A DNA stretch of 64,000 bases from JBMDXB01 sp048594975. GTDB taxonomy: Bacteria > Acidobacteriota > Vicinamibacteria > Vicinamibacterales > 2-12-FULL-66-21. The notes beneath the pieces are model-generated. The model worked only from the letters and a program-made list of their open reading frames with translations. It was not told where the DNA came from and searched no databases. Below, piece after piece: positions 34,000-41,829 of this stretch (position 1 is the first letter of the stretch; every line of letters begins with the position of its first letter). The stretch lies in assembly GCA_048594975.1 (NCBI GenBank), contig JBMDXQ010000104.1:1-64000 (forward strand). Reading direction: 5' to 3'. The position numbers and the translations under genes are program-made.

Positions 34000-35826
34000 T
34001 CAGTCCGCGTGGCCGGCCAGTGCGGACGCCCCAATCCTCAGGGGCACGTCCGCACGCTGAACGTCCGACCACGGCTCGGCGGGCGCGCCGCCGTCGGCAT
34101 GCCGTCGATATCGGAAGCCGGCCCGAAAAGGCGACAGCGCGATGTACCGCCATTCCTTCACCGGTGCATCCGCCGTCAGCGCGAGTGTCGTGATCGCATC
34201 CGGCTGCTCTTCGCGGCCTTCCGGAACCAGGTCGATTGCCAGGAGACCCGGCCGGCCCAACACGTCCGTTTCCACGATCACGCGGTGAGACCCGAACTCC
34301 GGGAACGACGGGAGGTCGAGGTGCGTGCTCTGCGCCGCCGGCAGGGCGAGCCGGAGCACCTTCGATCCCGCTCGCTCCCGCGCCTCGATTCGGAGCGATT
34401 GGCCCTCCGCGTCGGCGGGAACGGCGATACCGATCTCCTCCGCGCCTGCCGTCAGCTCGAACCGGCACTCGAAGGCGCCGGCTTGCGTGCGGCCTGTCCA
34501 CGCGCCGGCGACGGTCGCGAGATCGAGGAGCCCGGGCGATGCCGCCACGCTGGCAAAGCGAACCGGAAAATCGCCGACGCCAAGGTCGAGCGTTTCGCCC
34601 TCGTGCGCGACGAAGGGACCGGCCAGGCGTCCAACCGCGCCGGCCGTTTCCACGATTGCCCACGTCGAGAACTGGTAACTCACAGGCTCGGCCGGCGCCA
34701 GCCTCAGCGTGGCGACCGCGCTATCGCCCGGCGGGGTCAGTTCGACGCTCTGGCGGAGCGTCTGTGGCCGGCGCGGCGGCCGCGCGGGGGCGACGATGTC
34801 CACGCCGAGCGTGACCACGCCGGTGCGGACCGCCGGCAGGTTCGCCGCGACGTGGACGCGGCGCGTTCCCGTTGCGAGCGGCGGCACAACCGTCTGCTTC
34901 ACGACCGCGGCAAGGCCGTCGGCGCTCACGATCCGGCGCGCCGTGTCGAAGGGATCGAGCGACGCGACCAGCGCGCGCCGCGCAGCGATCGGCTCCGACA
35001 GGTCCCATGACACGACGCCGCTCACGGCCTCGCTCATCCTGAGCGCGATCGATGACTTGACCGGGACCTCGCGCGAGGGGACGAAGTCGCCGTACCAGAC
35101 CCGCACGCGGTCGGCAAGCGTCTCCGTGAGGTCGCGGCGGATCGCATCGGGCACCGGAGCGTCCGCCCTCAGCGGCAGGCGGCTGAGGTCCCGTTCGAAA
35201 AACGTCTCCAGCTGATCGCGCGTCACCACCGGAACGGCCGGATCTGGTGCGATCTCCTTCAGGCGGTTGAGCAACTCCGCCGGGCTGAACGTGACACGGA
35301 TCGGCACCCGCGGGGCCACGCCCTCCATCTCCATCTCGGCCCACGCGACCAGCCCGAGCACCTCGCCCTTCAGCGCGCCCTCGATCACCGCTCCCGCGGC
35401 GGTTCCGATGCGCACGGCGCATCGCGAAGTGCCCAGCCCGTTGGCCGACAATCGGAGCGGCTTGAGCAGTTCCGCGGGGACGTCGCCCGTCGTAGCGGCG
35501 GGTCGCAGCCGCAGGAACCCGCCGCCGAACACCGGCAGCCGCACCGTCGCGCCGGGATGCCGCTCGCGGAGGCCGGTCAGCGCGTCCTCGGCCGGAAACG
35601 TCGCGCGCACCCGGAAATCGAGAAAGGCATACGGCGCCGGCGGCATCCCCGGGCTGACTCCGCGCACGAACTCCAGGAGGAAGTCCGGACGGCCGTCCTT
35701 CGTTGCCGCGATCTCCAGCGCCGACGAGGCGACGACGAAGCTGCCGGCGTTCTCGTACGGGTGGTAGATCTCGTACCGGAACCCGTGAATCGGCTTCTGG
35801 AAGTCAGGCAGACCCTGTAATGACAT
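34000..35826 (-). CDS. Array paralogue 2, beta-modular protein
   Basis: The 608-residue protein is a more diverged family member: an N-terminal IHGFRYEIYHPYENAGSFVV and PYAFLDFRVRATFPAEDAL module, the helical ELLNRLKEIAPDP and RDQLETFFERDLSRLP region, then four or more beta modules, the last with EWRYIALSPFRAGFRYRRHA. The same order of module types as in paralogues 4-6 is clear although identity is low. ATG 35826 has AGGA just upstream. No signal peptide is present. It may be a baseplate-, spike- or scaffold-like component, but this is inference from architecture only. Confidence 0.65.
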   Translation of the reverse strand: MSLQGLPDFQKPIHGFRYEIYHPYENAGSFVVASSALEIAATKDGRPDFLLEFVRGVSPGMPPAPYAFLDFRVRATFPAEDALTGLRERHPGATVRLPVFGGGFLRLRPAATTGDVPAELLKPLRLSANGLGTSRCAVRIGTAAGAVIEGALKGEVLGLVAWAEMEMEGVAPRVPIRVTFSPAELLNRLKEIAPDPAVPVVTRDQLETFFERDLSRLPLRADAPVPDAIRRDLTETLADRVRVWYGDFVPSREVPVKSSIALRMSEAVSGVVSWDLSEPIAARRALVASLDPFDTARRIVSADGLAAVVKQTVVPPLATGTRRVHVAANLPAVRTGVVTLGVDIVAPARPPRRPQTLRQSVELTPPGDSAVATLRLAPAEPVSYQFSTWAIVETAGAVGRLAGPFVAHEGETLDLGVGDFPVRFASVAASPGLLDLATVAGAWTGRTQAGAFECRFELTAGAEEIGIAVPADAEGQSLRIEARERAGSKVLRLALPAAQSTHLDLPSFPEFGSHRVIVETDVLGRPGLLAIDLVPEGREEQPDAITTLALTADAPVKEWRYIALSPFRAGFRYRRHADGGAPAEPWSDVQRADVPLRIGASALAGHAD

Positions 35827-35933
35827 CGTCCTGGTCGATAGGCAGATTGTTCGCTGGAGCGCGAGCGTTCACCGCGCGCAGCCCGGACACCTCACCTGCC
35901 GGCGCGCGCGGACGACCGACGGCCGTTCCGCGA

Positions 35934-38255
35934 TCAGTCGTGTTCGATCACTTGCGGGGCCGGCCCGCTGGCGATTCCGGGGAACAGGATCATCGTGGTG
36001 TCGGTTCGCCACTCCGGATCCCTGGCCTGCGTCCCGTTCGCGCGAATCACGTTCACCTTGTAGCGGTATTCGCCGGTCTGCAGGCGGCGCAGGACGAAGT
36101 CGTCGAGTGCCAGCCCGACCTTCGCCACCGCTTCGAGCTTCTCGGCGGTCAGCTCGACGCTCGTGCCCCGTTCGAAATCGACGACCACCGCGACAATCGC
36201 CTCGGACGGGTTGTTGGGCCGCACATCGAACGTCTGTCTGATCGTCTTCACCGTGATCGCGGTGGTGAACTCCGGCAGTCGCGTCTTGTCTACCACCGCG
36301 TCCCAGACCGCCTGGGTATCGGGCTGCACCTTCACCTGGCCGAGATCGAACATCGCATTCGCACTCCCGCTGCCGCCCAGAGGCGTCAGCGGGACGACGT
36401 CGCACGTCGTGGAGTCGCCCGGCTTCACGACCGGTGCGGGATCGAACACCAGGCCGCGGACTGCAGCGTCGACCGCCATCTGGTCCCGCACGAGCCTGGC
36501 AGCGAGCCCACGGATCTCCACCGGGCTCTCGATGACGTTGCGCAGCGTCGCCTTGACGCCGCCGGTCGAGGCGTCGGGCGCCTGGCTGACATCGAATACG
36601 TCGCCGTCCAGATCGTCCAGCCGGCAGACGACCGGGATCCGCTCCGCGGGGATGGTACCGGAGCGATCGAGCTCCACGACCACTTCACCCTGGAAGACGA
36701 CCGCCGAGGCACCGAACAACGCGTCGAACACCCCCTGGAAATCCCTCATCGGCAGCGTCACCGCGTCGAGGATGCTGCTTCTCAGATCGATAGTGGCACC
36801 GCCGCGCTCCTGGAGCTGTGGCCCCGCGTCCCCCCGGGGCAGGTTCATGAACAAGCGCGCCGAGTCGTACAGGAGGGGCTCGAACTCGATGACCCGATCC
36901 TCGGCCGAGAGCTCCGGCAGCCGTCGCTTCAGCTCGGCCGCCGTCGCCTGCAGACGCTGCGTGTCCGTGACCGGCGCGGCCACGTACTCCAGCGTCACCG
37001 GCATGGTGTCCGCCGGCGCATCCGGGTTGGGGAACCGCACGGTGATCTGCGGACCCCGCGGGATTTCCGGCTTGCGCCGGACCTTGAACGCGTCCGGCAG
37101 GAAGTAGAAGCGGTGCGGCGTCAGCGTCTGCTGGTAATAGCTGTGGCTGCGCTGCTGCCAGACGACCTGGTGAGGCTTCAGCCCGACCTGCGCGCCGCCA
37201 CCGGTGACGAGGCCGCCAAAGATGTACGGATGCAGGTCCTTCGGAAAAACGAACGGCTGCGGCCCCACCGTCCACTCGAGCGCCGGTTGCGAGGGCCTGT
37301 AGAACGTTTGCTGGCGAATGGCCGCAAGCTGCGCGTTCGTCTGGTCGAGCGCCCGCCTCTTTTGTATGCGCTGCCGCTGAAGGGCGTTCAACTGCGCCTG
37401 GACGGCGTTGAACCGCTGGCGTGCCTCGGGACGCGTGCGCGCGAGCCGCTGCAGCTGTGCGCGCTGCACGCCAAGCGGCGCGATCTGCCGATCGAGGGCC
37501 GCGATTTCCTGCGTCAGCCTCTGCGCCTGCGTGCTGAGCTGCCGCACCTGGGGAGTGCTGTCAGCTGGAACGGGCAGGCCGACGGAGAACGAACGCAGGA
37601 TGGTCAACGACGCCGAGAACGGTGTGTCCGTGAGGACCTGGAAGATCTGCGTGACCTGCGCCAGGCTGTCCAGCCTGAGCACCGCCTTGGCGAGCGGCCC
37701 CTCGAAGGTGACTTCCTGGAACGCGAGATCCTGCTGGACCTGCGACGTGCCCACCGGAACGCGCGTCTTCAACGTCACGCCGATGCTGTGCGGGACCTCG
37801 GCGGCCGTCCTCGCCGGCGTGGCCAGCGCCGGCGCCGGGAACTTCTCGAGGAAGATGGTCAGCCGGCCGCCTTGCTCCAGCTGCTCGAGGCGAACCCGGA
37901 ACTGCGGCTTCCCGGACACCACTTCCTCCGCCACGCGGTAGCGCGGCAGGTAGAACTTCGACTGTGCGTTTCGCGCGTCCTCGAACAGCGTCTCGTCGCT
38001 TGCCGTGGGTGCTGGAGAGACCGGGCCGGTGATCTGATCGCGCGGGACCGGCGGGCGCATCGCGATGACGCGCCCGATGATCGGCGAGATCGGCCGGACG
38101 ACGGTGATTCGGCCGGTCATCCTGCCGATCGGCGCGGGCTGCGCCGCGACGACCGCGGCCTCCCCGGATCCGCCGTGCGGCACCGCGAACAGCGGCGGAG
38201 TCGTCAGGACAGCGACAGCCTGCCCTCCGACGACCGATTCATCAGTCCCGGGCAC
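35934..38255 (-). CDS. Array paralogue 1, beta-modular protein with central coiled coil
   Basis: The 773-residue protein begins at GTG 38255, chosen because AGGAGG lies five bases upstream; in-frame codons further up lack one. After a Pro/Val-rich N-terminus comes QSKFYLPRYRVAEEVV (the array module) and RLTIFLEKFPAP. A coiled coil follows at about residues 255-325 (STQAQRLTQEIAALDRQIAP then RQRFNAVQAQLNALQRQRIQ). Beta modules with the array's 'GEYRYKVNVIRANG' ending close the protein. It is the promoter-proximal gene of the operon. The coiled coil is unique within the array and suggests an oligomerisation or length-setting function, which is unproven. Confidence 0.65.
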   Translation of the reverse strand: MPGTDESVVGGQAVAVLTTPPLFAVPHGGSGEAAVVAAQPAPIGRMTGRITVVRPISPIIGRVIAMRPPVPRDQITGPVSPAPTASDETLFEDARNAQSKFYLPRYRVAEEVVSGKPQFRVRLEQLEQGGRLTIFLEKFPAPALATPARTAAEVPHSIGVTLKTRVPVGTSQVQQDLAFQEVTFEGPLAKAVLRLDSLAQVTQIFQVLTDTPFSASLTILRSFSVGLPVPADSTPQVRQLSTQAQRLTQEIAALDRQIAPLGVQRAQLQRLARTRPEARQRFNAVQAQLNALQRQRIQKRRALDQTNAQLAAIRQQTFYRPSQPALEWTVGPQPFVFPKDLHPYIFGGLVTGGGAQVGLKPHQVVWQQRSHSYYQQTLTPHRFYFLPDAFKVRRKPEIPRGPQITVRFPNPDAPADTMPVTLEYVAAPVTDTQRLQATAAELKRRLPELSAEDRVIEFEPLLYDSARLFMNLPRGDAGPQLQERGGATIDLRSSILDAVTLPMRDFQGVFDALFGASAVVFQGEVVVELDRSGTIPAERIPVVCRLDDLDGDVFDVSQAPDASTGGVKATLRNVIESPVEIRGLAARLVRDQMAVDAAVRGLVFDPAPVVKPGDSTTCDVVPLTPLGGSGSANAMFDLGQVKVQPDTQAVWDAVVDKTRLPEFTTAITVKTIRQTFDVRPNNPSEAIVAVVVDFERGTSVELTAEKLEAVAKVGLALDDFVLRRLQTGEYRYKVNVIRANGTQARDPEWRTDTTMILFPGIASGPAPQVIEHD

Positions 38256-38397
38256 GATGCCCTCCTGCGCAGCGGCGAACCGGTGTGCGATCGTGAGCCG
38301 ACGAGGAAGGCCGACGTGCAGGACAGGCCATGAGGATGCCGCCGCAGATGAGTTGGTCCACCATTGTCGCCCTGGAATGTGCGCCGCGGGGGCTGCG

Positions 38398-38430
38398 ATG
38401 ATAAGTGGCCGAGCTTGTGCGATCAAGCTC
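38398..38430 (-). promoter_or_regulatory. Promoter of the paralogue array with overlapping inverted repeat
   Basis: On the minus strand TTGATC (38426-38421) and TATCAT (38403-38398) are separated by exactly 17 bp, a good sigma70-type promoter. It gives an approximately 135-base leader before the GTG at 38255. A perfect inverted repeat GAGCTT-8-AAGCTC (38411-38430) overlaps the -35 box and could be a repressor site. Confidence 0.6.
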
Positions 38431-38707
38431 TTTCTCGATCCCATACCTCAGCCATGCGTGCGTTCGTATGTACGGGTACCCCATGAACGCGCCGGAGCCG
38501 GCAATCGAACACGCACGTGTGCGCGGCGCGTCGCGAGGCGCTCGTTCGTTCCGCCACGGTGAGACGCTCGGGAGTAGGAAACGCGCGTCCGCGTCGAAGG
38601 CAGCCCGTGCGTTTGGTGTATAAGAGTGGCGGACTCCCGCTGGCGTCTGCGAAAGCGCCCGGCCATCCCGTCGAACCATCGTCCTCGAGAGAAAAGGAGA
38701 AGCGCTC

Positions 38708-38842
38708 ATGGGCTACTTCGAACAGAACCCCCTGGCTCTCATCGTGGCGGTCATTCTCACCGTCGAGGGATGGAATGCGTTCAAGGCCATGGTGAAGAAG
38801 ACCCTGCTCGACCGGCGCGTTCGCGACCAACGCCTGCCCTGA
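38708..38842 (+). CDS. 44-residue single-span membrane protein
   Basis: AAAAGGAGAAG lies 7 bases before the ATG. The product MGYFEQNPLALIVAVILTVE, continuing GWNAFKAMVKK, has one hydrophobic segment (residues about 8-20) followed by a basic tail (KKTLLDRRVRDQR), so it is a plausible inner-membrane peptide. It ends 86 bases before the amidase gene, an arrangement reminiscent of holin-endolysin pairs, but one weakly hydrophobic span is not proof. A TATAAG hexamer at 38619-38624 may be its -10 box. Confidence 0.55.
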   Translation: MGYFEQNPLALIVAVILTVEGWNAFKAMVKKTLLDRRVRDQRLP

Positions 38843-38928
38843 TTCCGGCCAGGGTCTGCAACTGCAGGGGCCACGGCGCGCCCGCCGTGCCGTGGTGAGT
38901 TTTCTCCGTCCCATGAGCTGGAGGTGTG

Positions 38929-39780
38929 ATGGCCAGGTGTCCCTTCGCAGCGTTCGAAGAGATCACGGGGCCGGTCGGCGCGTTCTCGGCCGGCCCGTTC
39001 AGGATCGTTCACCACACGACCGAGGGCAGCTCGTACGCCGGCGCGAAGGCCGCCTACCGGCGGGCCCGCTCGGATCCGCATTTCACTGTCGCCGGCGACC
39101 AGGTCTTCCAGCACATCGACACCAGCATGTCCGCGCGGGCGCTGCGCAACTCGCCCGGCGGCGTGGAGACGAACCGGCACTCCGCCATTCAGATCGAGGT
39201 GGTGGGTTTCGCGGGGCGTGCCAAGGATGTGGCGACGCTCACGACGGTCGCGCGGCTGTGCCGCTGGATCGAGTCCGAACACGGCGTGCCGCAGCATTGG
39301 CCGAACGGCCGTCCGAGGACGGCGGTCAACGGTCGCGATCCCGGTGGGCACAATCGGTCGGCGGAGGCCTGGAGGCGGGAGGGCGGGCATTACGGGCACA
39401 GCCAGGTGCCCGAGAACACTCACTGGGATCCGGCCTACAGCGGCGCCGAGCTCGCGATCGTGACGCCGCAAGCGGTGTTCGACGCGCACGAGGAACTGGC
39501 GGCTCCGGCGGAGCTCGCGGAGGCCCCCGGGATCGAGACCGCGCCGCTGTCCACGGAGGCGGAAGCCATCGTGCACCGGGTGCTCAGCGAGTTGGCCGTT
39601 GCAGCGCCGACCGCCGTGTCCGGCACCGTGTCGCGCGTGACGGTACGCGTCAGGGCGGGGGACGTTGACGTGCGGGTGACGGTGGAAGGTGAGCCGCGCG
39701 CCGACGCCGATACCGAGTCGCCGCGCCGATCGACGGCGCCGAGGTCGCGCCGGCCTCGCGCCCGTACGCGGCATCGGTGA
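38929..39780 (+). CDS. N-acetylmuramoyl-L-alanine amidase (Amidase_2/PGRP-like)
   Basis: The 283-residue protein has an Amidase_2 fold at residues about 20-180: FRIVHHTTEGS (zinc-ligand His), FTVAGDQVFQHIDTSMSARA, SAIQIEVVGFAG, and a late GHYGHSQVPENTHWDP with further His and the catalytic region. It should cleave the bond between MurNAc and the peptide stem. The C-terminal 100 residues (about 185-283) are Ala/Glu-rich, then basic, with a strand pair VSRVTVRVRAGDVDVRVTV. There is no signal peptide, as in phage endolysins or injected effectors. GGAGG precedes ATG 38929; a GTG one codon earlier is less well spaced. It may be co-transcribed with the small membrane protein before it. Confidence 0.75.
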   Translation: MARCPFAAFEEITGPVGAFSAGPFRIVHHTTEGSSYAGAKAAYRRARSDPHFTVAGDQVFQHIDTSMSARALRNSPGGVETNRHSAIQIEVVGFAGRAKDVATLTTVARLCRWIESEHGVPQHWPNGRPRTAVNGRDPGGHNRSAEAWRREGGHYGHSQVPENTHWDPAYSGAELAIVTPQAVFDAHEELAAPAELAEAPGIETAPLSTEAEAIVHRVLSELAVAAPTAVSGTVSRVTVRVRAGDVDVRVTVEGEPRADADTESPRRSTAPRSRRPRARTRHR

Positions 39781-39790
39781 GTGGCCTGAA

Positions 39791-41164
39791 TCAGACAGCC
39801 GGCTTTCTCGCTCTTACCACCAGTCCCGCGACCGGCGCACCTGCCTCCATGCGGAGCTCGGCATGCCGGATTCGCGGCTCCAGTCCGGCTGCCACGAGCA
39901 GGCACTCCACGTAGGTCTGCGCATGGCTGTAGCGGCCATGCGCTTCCAGCCGGTAATCGACGCCGCCGTCTGCGGCCTCTTCAACGGTGAAGACGATGAG
40001 GCCGTCCGGCCGCAGCGCGCGCCCCGCCGCATCGATCGCTGTTTCGAGCGCTCCGAAGTACACGAGCGTATCGGCAGAGACGATCAGGTGGAACGCGTCC
40101 CGGTTGTTCTGCAGGTACTCCGTCAGCTCGGACTTGATCAGCACGTCGTAGACGCCCTTCTCACGCGCCTGGGCCAGCATGCCCGCCGAGAGATCGACGC
40201 CGGTCAATCGCCGCGCGTACGGCGCCACGAGCGGGCCGCAGAGTCCCGTTCCGCACCCGGCATCGAGCACGTCGAGAGACCTGGCTGCCCGCAGGCCGGC
40301 GTCCTCCAGCATGGCCGCCACCAGCGCCGGCGCGCGGTACGAGAGCCGCTGCAGCTTCGACTCGAAGCTTGAAGCGAAGCCGTCGAAAGTGCGCTCGACG
40401 AACGCGTCGGAGGCGCGTGGCGGAACGCCCCGCCCGGTGCACGCCGCCAGCATGTGCCGGGCGATCGGATCTTCGGGGTCGTCGGCGAGCCACTCGTGGA
40501 GGATGGCAACTGCCGCATCGATTTCGCCCAGGGTGGCATGCGCGATCGCCAGCAGCCGCCGCGCCTCCGGGTGCTTCGGGCGCAGGGTGATCGCCTTGCA
40601 GTAGCATGCGGCCGCTTCCTTGGTGCGGTTCAGCGCGTTCAGGAGGACGCCGAGGTTGGTGTAGGCGTCGACGTGCGACGGGTTCAGCTCGATCGCCTTC
40701 CTGTACGCCGCCTCGGCCGCAGCGGGATTTCCGGCTGCCCGCAACACCACGCCCAGGTTGCTGAAGGCGTTCGCGTGCGCGGGATCGATCGCGATCGCGC
40801 GGCGGTAGGCGGCGGCCGCCTCCTCGATCCGTCCGAGGGCCTGGTAGACGATGCCGAGATTGCTGTGCCAGTCGGCGACCCCGGGTTCGAGCGCGACGCT
40901 TCGCTCGATCAGCCGCAGCGCCTCGCCGTCCTGGTGCAGCTGGTGGGCGAGGACGCCGGAGAAGTGCAGTGCCTGCGGGTGGTCCGGCTGGACCTCCAGC
41001 ACGCGGCGGTACAGCTCCTGCGCGGGCGTGAACCGCTCGCCCCTCTGCAGGAGGATCGCGAACTGCACCGCTTCGTCCAGGGTCAGCTCCGTGGTCAGAT
41101 CTTGTTTCTTGCAGGAATGACCTCCGAAGAGGACGTCGTCTCGATCGTCGGCGCCAGATGACAT
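39791..41164 (-). CDS. TPR protein fused to SAM-dependent methyltransferase
   Basis: The 457-residue protein has at least six tetratricopeptide repeats (residues about 30-230, for example ADWHSNLGIVYQALGRIEEA). A class I methyltransferase follows, with motif I LDVLDAGCGTGLCGPLVAPY and GVDLSAGMLAQARE. Similar TPR-methyltransferase fusions are annotated as contractile- or type VI-associated regulators and as glycan or protein modifiers; the substrate is not evident. The only good ATG (41164) lies inside the right arm of a 96-bp inverted-repeat element. The first about 24 codons are therefore element-derived, and the native start may have been replaced. The gene lies 29 bases after hcp. Confidence 0.75.
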   Translation of the reverse strand: MSSGADDRDDVLFGGHSCKKQDLTTELTLDEAVQFAILLQRGERFTPAQELYRRVLEVQPDHPQALHFSGVLAHQLHQDGEALRLIERSVALEPGVADWHSNLGIVYQALGRIEEAAAAYRRAIAIDPAHANAFSNLGVVLRAAGNPAAAEAAYRKAIELNPSHVDAYTNLGVLLNALNRTKEAAACYCKAITLRPKHPEARRLLAIAHATLGEIDAAVAILHEWLADDPEDPIARHMLAACTGRGVPPRASDAFVERTFDGFASSFESKLQRLSYRAPALVAAMLEDAGLRAARSLDVLDAGCGTGLCGPLVAPYARRLTGVDLSAGMLAQAREKGVYDVLIKSELTEYLQNNRDAFHLIVSADTLVYFGALETAIDAAGRALRPDGLIVFTVEEAADGGVDYRLEAHGRYSHAQTYVECLLVAAGLEPRIRHAELRMEAGAPVAGLVVRARKPAV

Positions 41165-41188
41165 TCCTGCAATAAACAAGATCTGACC
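41093..41188. repeat. 96-bp inverted-repeat element (MITE/REP-like) at the methyltransferase start
   Basis: The arms 41093-41119 (begins GGTCAGATCTTG, ends TTGCAGGAATG) and 41162-41188 are inverted copies matching at 26 of 27 bases, with a 42-base centre. The 'AACAAGATCTGACC' end resembles sequences flanking REP-associated transposase elements, from memory. The left arm lies in the methyltransferase coding frame; the right arm ends 5 bases before the hcp stop codon. Confidence 0.8.
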
Positions 41189-41193
41189 CCGCG

Positions 41194-41673
41194 TCAGAAC
41201 GTCTTGTTCGTCTTGATGTCGTACTTGAAGAACACGCCGGCGTCGAGCGAACCATCCGCCTTCACCGGTTTGTACTCGAGCTCCACCTTCGAGAAGTTCA
41301 GCGTCACGCTCTCGGACCCGGGCTGGCCGCTGCTCGTCCCATCGACGACCGAGCTGACCAGCACGTCCTCCATTTTGATGGTGAGGTAATCCTGCTGAGT
41401 TCCGCCCGCCTTCCGGACCGTGATGCGCGCCGACGGCAGGTGCTTGCCGGTTGCACAGGCCTTCATCAGTCCCGCCGACGCCTTGTCGATGGCGTGCACG
41501 AACGAGAAATCCTGGAACGTCGCCTTGCCGGCGACGCCGCCACCGCTCACGGCGGCGCTTCCGCTGTTGGCGACGCCCCATGAGAACGAGAGCACCTCGA
41601 TCTCGCCCTTGTGCTTGGCGTCGAGCGATTCCCCTTTGATGTCTCCGATCTTCGCGAAGATGTCGACTGCCAT
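41194..41673 (-). CDS. hcp: Hcp-family type VI secretion tube protein
   Basis: The 159-residue protein shows the Hcp1 pattern throughout: MAVDIFAKIGDIKGES, KGEIEVLSFSWGVANS, FQDFSFVHAIDKASAGLM, and the closing KVELEYKPVKADGS. Hcp forms hexameric rings that stack into the type VI tube and can carry effectors. Size is normal and CAGGAGT precedes the ATG. No sheath, baseplate, VgrG or ClpV gene is in the window, so it is either an orphan Hcp working with a distant T6SS or part of another tube-like device. Its neighbours (methyltransferase, amidase, beta-modular array) lack signal peptides, which makes Hcp-dependent export worth testing. Confidence 0.85.
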   Translation of the reverse strand: MAVDIFAKIGDIKGESLDAKHKGEIEVLSFSWGVANSGSAAVSGGGVAGKATFQDFSFVHAIDKASAGLMKACATGKHLPSARITVRKAGGTQQDYLTIKMEDVLVSSVVDGTSSGQPGSESVTLNFSKVELEYKPVKADGSLDAGVFFKYDIKTNKTF

Positions 41674-41829
41674 TCGAGCACTCCTGATTCATCGACGAAC
41701 GGCGACGGATCTACCCGGCGTGACCCTTCCGGATCGACCTCCGCTCGCGGGGTTGGTGGCTTGAAGAAGCCGCCTTTCCGAGCGCATGCCCTGCGATGCG
41801 AGGCAGCGTGGCCGCGGATTGGCCTCGCG

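Noticed and set aside
35703..38333. 876-codon plus-strand frame opposite array paralogue 1
   Set aside because: Arg/His-rich antisense translation; the minus frame has a ribosome binding site, a coiled coil and paralogue motifs.
38440..38560. tRNA-like sequence on the minus strand (a GTTCGATTGCC stretch)
   Set aside because: No acceptor stem or anticodon arm could be paired around it.
38708..41673. A complete type VI secretion locus
   Set aside because: Only hcp is recognisable; no sheath, VgrG, baseplate, ClpV or membrane-complex genes are present in the window.
41750..41780. Short hairpin (GGCTT-GAAG-AAGCC) between the redox operon and hcp as a terminator
   Set aside because: Only a 5-bp core stem and no T tract on either strand; too weak to annotate.
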